A DNA stretch of 64,000 bases from Roseibium polysiphoniae (GTDB lineage Bacteria > Pseudomonadota > Alphaproteobacteria > Rhizobiales > Stappiaceae): assembly GCF_014842925.1 (NCBI RefSeq), contig NZ_JACYXJ010000004.1, positions 124,001 to 188,000 on the forward strand, given 5' to 3'. The position numbers were made by a program, and so were the translations under genes. This document shows, piece after piece, positions 55,551-63,278 of the stretch. Within the stretch, counting starts at the first letter, position 1; every line of letters begins with the position of its first letter. Below the pieces are notes generated by a model that saw only the letters and a program-made list of their open reading frames with translations, was not told the origin of the DNA and did no database searches.

Positions 55551-57377
55551 ATGCCCTTCGACAAAATCGTCCGCACTGTTGCAGAAGGGGCTGCGGCCGA
55601 AACACTGGGGCCCTTGCCTGAGTGGGACCTGAGCGATCTGTATGACGGGATCGATGCACCGGAAGTTGCCGCCGACCTGCAGGCTGCGCTTGATCGGGCC
55701 AAGACCTTTGAAACCTCCTACAAGGGCAAGCTCGGCGAGTTGGCTTCCGAAAATGTCAGCGCACTCGTTACGGCCATACGGGCTTACGAAGATCTCGAAG
55801 ACCTTCTCGGGAGGCTGATATCCTTTGCCGGTCTGGTTTACGCCGGAGATACGACCGATCCAAAGGTTCAGAAGTTTTATGGCGACGTGCAAGAGCAGAT
55901 CACCTCATCGAGCTCCCATTTGCTGTTCTTCACGTTAGAGATGAACAGGATCGACGACCCGGTGCTTGAGACGGCACTCGAAGACAAGGCACTCGCGCAT
56001 TATCGTCCTTGGATCGAGGACCTCCGCAAGGAAAAACCGTTTCAGCTGGAAGACCGCGTCGAGCAGCTGTTTCATGAAAAATCCGTGACTGGACGTGGTG
56101 CCTGGAACCGGCTCTTTGATGAAACCATTGCATCGCTCACGTTTGATGTGAATGGCGAAACTCTGTCAGTCGAGCCGACGCTGACCTTGCTTCAGGATGC
56201 GGACCCGCAGAAGCGCGAGCAAGCTGCCGAAGCCTTGGCTCAGACTTTTTCGGAAAATTTGCGAACCTTTACGCTCATCACGAACACGCTGGCCAAGGAC
56301 AAGGAGATTTCTGACCGTTGGCGCAAGTTTGGTGACATCGCGGATAGCCGTCATCTTGCGAACCGGGTCGAGCGGGAGGTTGTCGATGCCATGGTCGCCG
56401 CCGTTCGGGAGGCCTATCCGAAGTTGTCGCACCGTTACTATGCGATGAAGGCGAAGTGGCTCGGCGTTGAGAAACTCAATCACTGGGACCGCAACGCGCC
56501 GCTTCCACAAGCTGACAAGAGCGTCATTTCCTGGGATGAGGCGAAAGGAACGGTGCTTTCGGCTTATGGTCAGTTTTCGCCCGATATGGCGGATATCGCC
56601 CAGAGGTTCTTCGACGAAAACTGGATCGATGCACCCGCACGATCTGGGAAGGCTCCGGGCGCCTTCGCTCATCCGACGGTCCCGAGTGCGCATCCCTATG
56701 TGCTGGTCAACTATCAGGGTAAGATTCGGGATGTCATGACGCTTGCCCATGAGCTTGGGCACGGCGTGCATCAGGTTTTGGCGGGACACAATGGGCCGCT
56801 TATGGCTCCCACTCCATTGACGCTTGCCGAAACTGCCAGCGTGTTTGGGGAGATGCTGACGTTTCAGTCGCTGCTGGAAAAGGCAGAAACAAAAGCTGCG
56901 CGAAAGATCATGCTGGCGGGCAAGGCGGAGGACATGATCAACACGGTTGTTCGCCAGATCGCGTTTTATACCTTCGAGCGCAAGCTTCACACGGAACGCC
57001 GAAACGGCGAGTTGACGTCGGATCAGATCGGCGACCTTTGGCTGGATGTCCAACGTGAGAGCCTCGGGCCGGCCGTGCAGATCAATCCCGGCTACGAAAC
57101 ATTCTGGACCTATATCCCTCACTTCATTCATTCGCCGTTTTATGTGTATGCCTATGCGTTTGGCGATTGTCTCGTGAACTCGCTCTATGCGGTCTATCAG
57201 GACGCGGAAGAGGGTTTTCAGGACAAATATTTTGAGCTGCTCAAGGCAGGCGGAACCAAGCATCATTCCGAGCTTCTGGCTCCGTTCAATCTGGACGCGA
57301 GCGATCCTGCCTTCTGGAAAAAGGGCCTGTCCGTGATCGAGGGCATTATCGACGAACTTGAGGCAATGGAAGACTGA
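55551..57377 (+). CDS. pepF: M3 family oligoendopeptidase, PepF-type
   Basis: A cytoplasmic zinc metallopeptidase (608 aa) that trims short peptides. The zinc motif is in TLAHELGHGVHQVLAGHNGP, with the third ligand Glu in TPLTLAETASVFGEML. The N-terminal helical domain begins LGPLPEWDLSDLYDGIDAPE, as in M3B members, and the C-terminus has VNSLYAVYQ and the KAGGTKHHSELL segment. CGGAGATAACAA precedes the ATG. It is 38 nt upstream of the DUF3445 gene, with which it may share a message. Confidence 0.95.
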   Translation: MPFDKIVRTVAEGAAAETLGPLPEWDLSDLYDGIDAPEVAADLQAALDRAKTFETSYKGKLGELASENVSALVTAIRAYEDLEDLLGRLISFAGLVYAGDTTDPKVQKFYGDVQEQITSSSSHLLFFTLEMNRIDDPVLETALEDKALAHYRPWIEDLRKEKPFQLEDRVEQLFHEKSVTGRGAWNRLFDETIASLTFDVNGETLSVEPTLTLLQDADPQKREQAAEALAQTFSENLRTFTLITNTLAKDKEISDRWRKFGDIADSRHLANRVEREVVDAMVAAVREAYPKLSHRYYAMKAKWLGVEKLNHWDRNAPLPQADKSVISWDEAKGTVLSAYGQFSPDMADIAQRFFDENWIDAPARSGKAPGAFAHPTVPSAHPYVLVNYQGKIRDVMTLAHELGHGVHQVLAGHNGPLMAPTPLTLAETASVFGEMLTFQSLLEKAETKAARKIMLAGKAEDMINTVVRQIAFYTFERKLHTERRNGELTSDQIGDLWLDVQRESLGPAVQINPGYETFWTYIPHFIHSPFYVYAYAFGDCLVNSLYAVYQDAEEGFQDKYFELLKAGGTKHHSELLAPFNLDASDPAFWKKGLSVIEGIIDELEAMED

Positions 57378-57415
57378 ACCTCCCTAGTGCGGGGAGGCGG
57401 TTCGAAGGCTAGCTC

Positions 57416-58321
57416 ATGTCTTTCAAGCATACGCCATATGATGGTTCGAAGCAGCCGTTCACGGTTGGCCTCGAGCCGGTTTCAGAAGCGTTCTGGCTGG
57501 AACCGGACGACCACATTGCGGAACATTTGGAACGCAAGGGGGAACTCCTGCGATCCAATCGCGACGCCGTTTTCCGCGCCGAGGCGGATACGGAGCAGGC
57601 CCAGCAGGAAACGCTGGCGCTGGTTGTCGACCATCTGCAACGCTGTCATGCTGAGCGCTATGACCTTTCGGCAGAACTGCCGCGCCCGCGCGGTCTGACG
57701 AGCAGTGCTTTTCAGGATGACGACGCGCCGCTCGTCGTTGCAGCGCAGATGGTTCAGGAGGATCTGGTTCTCATGCGGCCTAGCCCTGAGGGCTACCGGC
57801 TCGCTGCCGCCTGTCTTTGCTTTCCGTCATCATGGTCTCTTGTGCAGAAATTTGGTCAATCCATGCATGACATTCATTTGGGTGTGCCCGGGTTCAACGG
57901 TGCGCGCATGGGACATGTCGTTGGCCGCATTTTCGAGAACCTGAAGACCGGACAGCTGATAGAGCGCTATAATTGGTCTATCTACGATGATCCGGATTTG
58001 CATCATCCACAACCCAAGCGCATTGCAACAGACACTGCTGAAGAAGACGCTGCATTGCTCGGCCGTTTGTTTTTGAGGGTGGAGCGCCAGACATTACGCC
58101 GCCTTGAAGGGACGGGTGACATCGTTTTCACGATCAAAGTTCATCACGATCCAATGTCTGCGCTGCGGGCCCACCCACGCAGTTCTGAGTTGGCCAATGG
58201 TCTGCGGCAGCAGCTGCTCGACCTTGAGCCGGATCAATTGGCCTACAAGGGTCTGACTGAACATCAAAGTCGTCTTGCGGATGCTCTCCAGGACCTGAGC
58301 CCACCGTCAACGGTCGCGTGA
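57416..58321 (+). CDS. DUF3445, haem-dependent oxidative N-demethylase-like protein
   Basis: A 301-aa protein of the DUF3445 family, whose studied members bind haem and oxidatively demethylate amines such as dimethylamine. Visible are the family segments VGLEPVSEAFWLEPDDHIAE, ADTEQAQQETLALVVDHLQR, AACLCFPSSWSLVQKFGQSM, HDIHLGVPGFNGARMG and ERYNWSIYDDPDLHHPQ, plus FLRVERQTLRRLEGTGDIVF. The partner reductase and ferredoxin-like subunits of known amine systems are absent nearby, so its substrate is uncertain. It follows pepF by 38 nt. Confidence 0.88.
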   Translation: MSFKHTPYDGSKQPFTVGLEPVSEAFWLEPDDHIAEHLERKGELLRSNRDAVFRAEADTEQAQQETLALVVDHLQRCHAERYDLSAELPRPRGLTSSAFQDDDAPLVVAAQMVQEDLVLMRPSPEGYRLAAACLCFPSSWSLVQKFGQSMHDIHLGVPGFNGARMGHVVGRIFENLKTGQLIERYNWSIYDDPDLHHPQPKRIATDTAEEDAALLGRLFLRVERQTLRRLEGTGDIVFTIKVHHDPMSALRAHPRSSELANGLRQQLLDLEPDQLAYKGLTEHQSRLADALQDLSPPSTVA

Positions 58322-58415
58322 TTCTCTCAGCAGTTGGTCTGGTGACTGGTCAAAGTTGGTCTGTGTTCTAAATGAAGACATGGAAATCGAGGCGTAGCAA
58401 AGGAGTCCGCTCGAG

Positions 58416-59795
58416 ATGGCACTGGAAAAAGACCGGGAAGGCAACCGGCTGACAGCGCGTGTCGGGCGCTATGCAAAAGTGGGAACCAATGTTGGCGGAA
58501 TTGCCGCCAAGCTCGCCGGCGCACGTTTGCTTGGTTTCGATATCGACAATGAGAAAAATGCGGCTGAAATCGCTGCTGCCCTTGGCGGGCTAAAAGGACC
58601 ACTGATGAAGGTGGCGCAGCTGCTTTCCACCATCCCGGATGCCTTGCCGCCTGAATACACAACAGCGCTGGCCGAGCTTCAGGCCAATGCACCCCCGATG
58701 GGCTGGGCCTTCGTGAAGCGCCGGATGCGCGCCGAGTTGGGCGCGGACTGGCAATCCCGGTTTCGGGAATTCGGGAAGGAGCCGGCGGCCGCTGCATCTC
58801 TTGGCCAGGTCCATCGGGCGGTTGGCACGGACGGGCGCGATCTTGCCTGCAAACTGCAATATCCTGATATGGCTTCGGCCGTCGAAGCGGACCTCCAGCA
58901 GTTGCAGATGCTGTTTTCACTGCATCGGCGCATGCAGCCTGCGATCGATACCAGGGAGATCGCGAAGGAAATCAGTGCTCGTGTTCGCGAGGAGCTGGAC
59001 TACAAGCGCGAAGCTGCCAACATGGCGGTCTATCGAAACGTTCTTCACGACCGTGACGATATCCGTGTGCCGGATGTTGTCGAAGAGCTGTCGACAAAAC
59101 GTCTGTTGACCATGGGGTGGCTCGAAGGCGAACCTCTGCTGTCGTTCAAGGAGCATTCGCTTGAAGAGCGCAACAGGATTGCAACGACGATGTTTCATGC
59201 CTGGTGGCATCCTTTCAGCCATTTTGGCCTGATCCACGGAGATCCGCACCTCGGAAATTATGCCGTCTTTAGCCATGAGGGTGCGCCAGCTGGCGTAAAC
59301 CTCCTCGATTACGGATGTGTTCGGATCTTTCCCGAAAGCTTTGTCGGGGGCGTTGTGGATCTTTATTTGGGGCTACTGGAAGGGGATGATGCACGTGTTG
59401 TGGCCGCCTATGAGCGCTGGGGATTCATGGGGCTGACCAAAGAGCTGATCGAAATTCTGAACATCTGGGCCCGCTTTATCTATGGGCCGTTGTTGACGGA
59501 CCGCGTGCGGTCTATCGCCGACGGGGTCAGCGCAGCCGAATATGGCCGGAAGGAAGCTTTCAAGGTGCATAAAGCCCTTAAGGAACTTGGTCCGGTGACC
59601 GTTCCTCGTGAGTTTGTCTTTATGGATCGGGCAGCGATTGGTCTTGGCGGCGTCTTCTTGCATCTGCGCGCGGAATTGAACTTTTTCCGTCTTTTTAACG
59701 AACAGATTGACGGGTTTTCTTCCTCCGCGGTCGCCGAGCGGCAGGAGAAAGCGCTTCGAGCAGCTGGTGTGCCACTGACCCAAACTGCTGCCTGA
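58416..59795 (+). CDS. ABC1/AarF/UbiB family protein kinase-like ATPase
   Basis: A 459-aa atypical kinase of the UbiB/COQ8 family. It shows the KxGQ-like element LKGPLMKVAQLLSTIPDALP (with VAQ instead of GQ), the Ala-rich loop AAAASLGQVHRAV, the catalytic HGDPHLGNYAVF and the metal-binding LLDYGCVRIFPE. The family supports ubiquinone synthesis or lipid homeostasis by an unclear mechanism. Size matches AarF-like proteins without the C-terminal membrane span of UbiB, so it may be a soluble paralogue. A short ribosome-binding-like AAAGGAG precedes the ATG region. Confidence 0.9.
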   Translation: MALEKDREGNRLTARVGRYAKVGTNVGGIAAKLAGARLLGFDIDNEKNAAEIAAALGGLKGPLMKVAQLLSTIPDALPPEYTTALAELQANAPPMGWAFVKRRMRAELGADWQSRFREFGKEPAAAASLGQVHRAVGTDGRDLACKLQYPDMASAVEADLQQLQMLFSLHRRMQPAIDTREIAKEISARVREELDYKREAANMAVYRNVLHDRDDIRVPDVVEELSTKRLLTMGWLEGEPLLSFKEHSLEERNRIATTMFHAWWHPFSHFGLIHGDPHLGNYAVFSHEGAPAGVNLLDYGCVRIFPESFVGGVVDLYLGLLEGDDARVVAAYERWGFMGLTKELIEILNIWARFIYGPLLTDRVRSIADGVSAAEYGRKEAFKVHKALKELGPVTVPREFVFMDRAAIGLGGVFLHLRAELNFFRLFNEQIDGFSSSAVAERQEKALRAAGVPLTQTAA

Positions 59796-59917
59796 GAGGC
59801 ATTTTGCCGCAGTTATGCCTTTCGTAACGCCGTTATTCTTTGAGGAAAGCGTTGCCCGCGTATATGGCTTTATTGTAAACCCGCTATCGAACTCGCAATT
59901 TGAACCTGGGGGACTGA

Positions 59918-60199
59918 ATGTCTGACAACTCCGCGCCTGCAATGGACTACGAAGCGCACGAGCGCACGTATGAAGGCTTCATCAACTTCTCCAAGATCGG
60001 CACTGTTGCTGTCCTGAATGTCATGCTGTGTCTGATCCTGTTTGCGTTCGGTGGCACTGCGGCGACGATTTTTGGTTGGCTCATGCTCGTTGCGACGCTG
60101 ATCGCGACTGCGATTGGAATGGCGCTCGGTGAAAAGGGCTGGGTACCGTCCGCGGCAGTTTTCGGTCTGACCGCGGTGATTGCGATCCTGACCGTCTGA
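59918..60199 (+). CDS. aa3-type cytochrome c oxidase subunit IV
   Basis: A 93-aa inner-membrane subunit. The N-terminal signature MDYEAHERTYEGFINFSKIG is followed by two hydrophobic segments (AVLNVMLCLILFAFG, IFGWLMLVATLIATAIGMAL) and a hydrophobic end, as in the bacterial aa3 oxidase subunit IV family (COX4_pro_2). The gene is isolated from the main cox operon, which is usual for this family in alphaproteobacteria. The start has GGGGGA upstream and a terminator follows. Confidence 0.93.
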   Translation: MSDNSAPAMDYEAHERTYEGFINFSKIGTVAVLNVMLCLILFAFGGTAATIFGWLMLVATLIATAIGMALGEKGWVPSAAVFGLTAVIAILTV

Positions 60200-60260
60200 C
60201 CTGGTCTGATTGCCTTTTGGGACGGTCGGCGTAAACGCTGGCGACAAACTCGAGTTGAGA

Positions 60261-60294
60261 GGCGCAGGAAAGATCTTCTGCGCCTTTTGTTTTG
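60261..60294 (+). terminator. Rho-independent terminator after the oxidase subunit gene
   Basis: GGCGCAG and CTGCGCC form a 7-bp stem extended inside by weaker pairs around GAAAGATCTT, followed by TTTTGTTTTG. It lies 62 nt after the stop codon. Confidence 0.75.
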
Positions 60295-60318
60295 TCGCTC
60301 TTGCGCTATAAGCGCGGC

Positions 60319-60990
60319 ATGGCTTCTACGCAGCTCTCTTCCTTCATCTACGATCCTCCTCAAGACCCGCGTCTCGAGGTGATACATGCTGATGACGATA
60401 TTCTGGTGGTGAGCAAACCTTCGGGGCTGTTGAGTGTTCCAGGCAAGGCGGAAGAGCATTCCGACTGTCTCGAAGCACGCGCCAAAGTTGCTTATCCCGA
60501 CGCACGGATCGTCCACCGGCTTGATATGGATACATCAGGTGTGATGGTGCTTGCGATGAACCCTATTGCCCATCGTCACCTGGGACTGCAGTTCGAACGC
60601 AGGAAAACCGCGAAGAGCTACATCGCCAGGGTCTGGGGAACAATGGAGGGCGAGCTGGGCGAGGTTGACTTGCCGCTTCGCTGTGACTGGCCGAACAGAC
60701 CAAAGCAGATGGTCTGTCACGAGCATGGCCGGAACGCCGTCACTGGTTGGCAGGTGCAGGCGCGCGAAACTCGAGCCACAAGGGTCAAACTCTTGCCAGT
60801 TACAGGACGTTCGCACCAATTGAGAGTGCACATGCTGGTGCTCGGAAACCCCATTCTTGGGGACCGCTTTTATGCAGAAGGGGAGGCCTTGGCTGCGGCA
60901 GACCGACTTCAGTTGCATGCGGAAGAGCTGACGTTTCATCACCCTACGGGGGGCGAGCGCGTCACATTCAGCGCAGAGTGCCCCTTCTAG
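60319..60990 (+). CDS. RluA family pseudouridine synthase
   Basis: A 223-aa RNA pseudouridine synthase lacking an S4 domain, like RluA/TruC. The catalytic Asp is in ARIVHRLDMDTSGVMVLAMN, and other family blocks are VIHADDDILVVSKPSGLLSV, RKTAKSYIARVWG, LLPVTGRSHQLRVHMLVLG and NPILGDRFYAEGE. It would modify uridine in 23S rRNA and/or some tRNAs; I cannot name the site. ATG 60319 is preferred to the TTG at 60292, which lies inside the terminator of the preceding gene. Confidence 0.9.
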   Translation: MASTQLSSFIYDPPQDPRLEVIHADDDILVVSKPSGLLSVPGKAEEHSDCLEARAKVAYPDARIVHRLDMDTSGVMVLAMNPIAHRHLGLQFERRKTAKSYIARVWGTMEGELGEVDLPLRCDWPNRPKQMVCHEHGRNAVTGWQVQARETRATRVKLLPVTGRSHQLRVHMLVLGNPILGDRFYAEGEALAAADRLQLHAEELTFHHPTGGERVTFSAECPF

Positions 60991-61002
60991 TTTTGCGTAG
61001 CC

Positions 61003-61620
61003 CTAAATCGCCTTCTTACCCATTGCTTCGATTTTTCGGAGCCAGGCGTTTCTATTTTCTGAACTGACCCTGTCGACCATTCCGAAAATTGTGTCACGAA
61101 CTGGTTTGAATCCAATGAACCGAAGAATATTGCGTTCAAGGCTTTTCAGACCGTGCGCCATGTACCAGAGACGGAAGAAAAATGCGGGCATCCCCATGGT
61201 GACAATCACCCGCGCTGACTTTCCTTTTAGCCGCCCCTTCGGGAATTCGCCCGGGCCGGTCGGCTCAAACGCCGTGTCCTTATGCAGCACCTGTTCCAGG
61301 AAACCCTTCAGGAGTGCAGGCATGCTGCCAAGCCAAAGCGGGAAGACGATCACCATGTGATCGGCGGAGAGGACAGCGTCCCGGGCAGGGATCAGGCTCT
61401 CGGGAGACGGAGCGTTTTCGAAATGCTCCGGCGAGCGCAGGAGTGGAAACTCCAAGCGAGAAACCTCAATCAAGATCACACGATGGCCTGCAGCTTCTGC
61501 GTCGCGCCGATAGGCGTTTGCGATTGCATGGCAAAAGTGACCTGATGCGGGATCTGGATGTCCGTCGACGACGACAATCGATTTGCGTGGGGGCATTGCG
61601 ATCTCCGGAGTGAAAGACAA
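61003..61620 (-). CDS. NAD(P)H dehydrogenase (quinone)-type flavodoxin-fold protein
   Basis: A 205-aa flavoprotein of the NQO1/KefF/MdaB flavodoxin-like fold. The FMN-binding start is SIVVVDGHPDPASGHFCHAI, followed by the quinone-site segment DHMVIVFPLWLGSMPALLKG and KSARVIVTMGMPAFFFRLWY. It probably reduces quinones or nitro/azo compounds, or guards a potassium-efflux pump. The start could be ATG 61596 (MPPRKSIVV) instead of 61620. It converges with the pseudouridine synthase gene, 12 nt apart. Confidence 0.88.
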   Translation of the reverse strand: MSFTPEIAMPPRKSIVVVDGHPDPASGHFCHAIANAYRRDAEAAGHRVILIEVSRLEFPLLRSPEHFENAPSPESLIPARDAVLSADHMVIVFPLWLGSMPALLKGFLEQVLHKDTAFEPTGPGEFPKGRLKGKSARVIVTMGMPAFFFRLWYMAHGLKSLERNILRFIGFKPVRDTIFGMVDRVSSENRNAWLRKIEAMGKKAI

Positions 61621-61668
61621 AGCTCCGGAGATTTTACATGTTGATCGAATGTGCTGCGTTGACAGAGA

Positions 61669-62538
61669 TCAGAGTGATCTTTGTCCCTTGTTCACGCGAG
61701 CCAGGCCTTCTCTTGCGAGATCATTCGAGGCGTCGAGGTTGAGCGCCTTGTTGTAGTTGCGCCGCGCATCTTTCGTCTTGCCGAGCAGCTCGAGTGCAAC
61801 GCCACGATTGGCCCATGCGATCGACGAGCGCTTGTCCAGGTTGACGGCAACCGACAGATCAGAGAAAGCCGCGTTGGGATCGTTGATCGCAAGGTAGGAG
61901 ATGCCGCGTGCGATATAGGGCTCATCCGCATTGGGGTTGAGACCAATTGCTGTCGCAAAATCCTCGATCGCGCGCTGATGCTGGCCCTGTGCCTGATGGA
62001 TGAGGCCGCGGTTGTGAAACGCCCTGGCGTCGGAGCTGTTCCTGGCTATGACAGCGTTGAAATCGTTCAGGGCAGGACCGTATTGCCCAAGCTGCCTGTA
62101 TGCATTGCCGCGACCGACATAGGCCACATCATAGTCCGGCTTGATATTGATCGCCCGGGTGTAGTCGGAAATGGCGGGCTGCATTTGCCCGAGCCGACGA
62201 TGCACCAGCGCCCGGTTGGCATAGGCTTGATAGGACTGCGGGTCGAGCTGTAGCGCTGTGTTGAAATCGGCGATCGCCTTGTCGAGTTTGCCAGCCTGAC
62301 CATAGGCAATACCCCGGGTGTTGTAAGCACCTGCATCGCGCGGGTTCGAATCGATCACAGCCGTGAGTGATTCGATGTTGGCGGAAGAGCCGACAGCTGT
62401 GTCGACAGGAACGCCCTGATAAATACCGGACGATTGGCATGCGGCCAGCAGAAGCGTTCCCAACAGCAAGGCAACCGATCGGAGCGACGCAAATCGCTTT
62501 GTATTCATGAGAATAAGAGCGGATTTGTCATGCTTCAT
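61669..62538 (-). CDS. TPR-repeat lipoprotein
   Basis: A 289-aa membrane-anchored protein with a lipobox (LLGTLLLAACQSSG) near the N-terminus, so it should be lipidated and sorted to a membrane, and about six TPR repeats from residue 60 on (AGAYNTRGIAYGQAGKLDKA, DFNTALQLDPQSYQAYANRA, DYDVAYVGRGNAYRQLG, SDARAFHNRGLIHQAQG, NADEPYIARGISYLAIND, SSIAWANRGVALELLGKTKD). It likely scaffolds envelope complexes. ATG 62508 could be the true start, as it lies closer to the signal sequence. Confidence 0.9.
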   Translation of the reverse strand: MKHDKSALILMNTKRFASLRSVALLLGTLLLAACQSSGIYQGVPVDTAVGSSANIESLTAVIDSNPRDAGAYNTRGIAYGQAGKLDKAIADFNTALQLDPQSYQAYANRALVHRRLGQMQPAISDYTRAINIKPDYDVAYVGRGNAYRQLGQYGPALNDFNAVIARNSSDARAFHNRGLIHQAQGQHQRAIEDFATAIGLNPNADEPYIARGISYLAINDPNAAFSDLSVAVNLDKRSSIAWANRGVALELLGKTKDARRNYNKALNLDASNDLAREGLARVNKGQRSL

Positions 62539-62633
62539 CGATGGGACTGCCTGCTGATCGATAGCGCTTTTCGCCGCGCCTGAATTTACCTTGCGTCTGT
62601 TCTTTGGCTAGTAAAGCCATTGGACAATTGCAA

Positions 62634-62666
62634 GCGCCAAAAGCCAGCTGCGGTCGGCAGCCGGCT
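62634..62666 (-). terminator. Terminator of rpsU
   Basis: Read on the minus strand: AGCCGGCTGC, loop CGACC, GCAGCTGGCT with one wobble, then TTTTGG. It is 54 nt past the rpsU stop codon, before the TPR lipoprotein gene. Confidence 0.7.
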
Positions 62667-62719
62667 TCATTCATAGCGTAGAAAGATTACTTTTCCGAAA
62701 AACGTCGGTCAGGCGCAGA

Positions 62720-62950
62720 TTAACCGCGGCCGCCTGTACGGCCCGGGAGAAGACCTTCGCGCTGAGCAAGCTTGCGAGCCATCTTACGGGCACGACGAAC
62801 AGCTTCGCCTTTTTCGCGGGCTTTTTTCTCAGACGGCTTCTCGAAATGACCGCGGAGCTTCAGCTCGCGGAAAACGCCTTCGCGCTGCAATTTTTTCTTC
62901 AGCACCCGAAGTGCCTGATCGACATTGTTGTCGCGAACCAGAACCTGCAC
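62720..62950 (-). CDS. rpsU: 30S ribosomal protein S21
   Basis: A 76-aa basic protein of the small ribosomal subunit, helping translation initiation. The core [40 protein letters not shown] and the Lys/Arg-rich helix [15 protein letters not shown] are typical, with the glycine-rich C-terminus GRTGGRG seen in alphaproteobacteria. The first ATG is used; ACAGGAAACAGAGG-like purine-rich leader precedes it. Confidence 0.97.
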   Translation of the reverse strand: MQVLVRDNNVDQALRVLKKKLQREGVFRELKLRGHFEKPSEKKAREKGEAVRRARKMARKLAQREGLLPGRTGGRG

Positions 62951-63278
62951 GCCTCTGTTTCCTGTATTGTGACGGTTCCCGAGTGCTTCGCGACCGCAAT
63001 TTCCGATTAGAAGACTAGTAAAGCGATTGTGGCGGCCAGCAAAAATCCCGACATCCCACTCGCTTTGGCGCGCGTCATATCAAAGGTTGCAGCTTCTGTC
63101 CACAGGCCTTTGGGTGCTTCTGGGTGTCGTGAGGGAATAATTCGACACTTTTTATTGCTGCGCGCGGCTGGCCAGGCTGCTGGACAGCCTCCTCCTTTGG
63201 GACTAGAGGGGGTACTCACCCCTCTTTGGATCGCGAGGGAATTCTCCCATCGCGGACTACAAGCTTTTAGCACCAGTC
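62951..63278. other. Intergenic region between rpsU and the MATE gene
   Basis: About 330 nt without a convincing gene. It holds the divergent promoters of rpsU and the MATE gene. Three hairpins are visible on the plus strand: GTGTCG/CGACAC with a following TTTTT (63124-63153), AGAGGGG/CCCCTCT (63205-63225) and a bulged CGCGAGGGA/TCCCATCGCG (63232-63258). A 23-codon hydrophobic reading frame on the minus strand (63007-63075) ends in [11 protein letters not shown] but lacks a ribosome binding site. Confidence 0.5.

Noticed and set aside
56166-57266. 366-codon minus-strand frame opposite pepF
   Set aside because: Antisense to a strongly conserved peptidase; no protein features.
63007-63075. 23-codon hydrophobic minus-strand frame (ends [11 protein letters not shown])
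   Set aside because: It looks like a tiny membrane peptide but has no ribosome binding site and no conserved context known to me; left as a note only.
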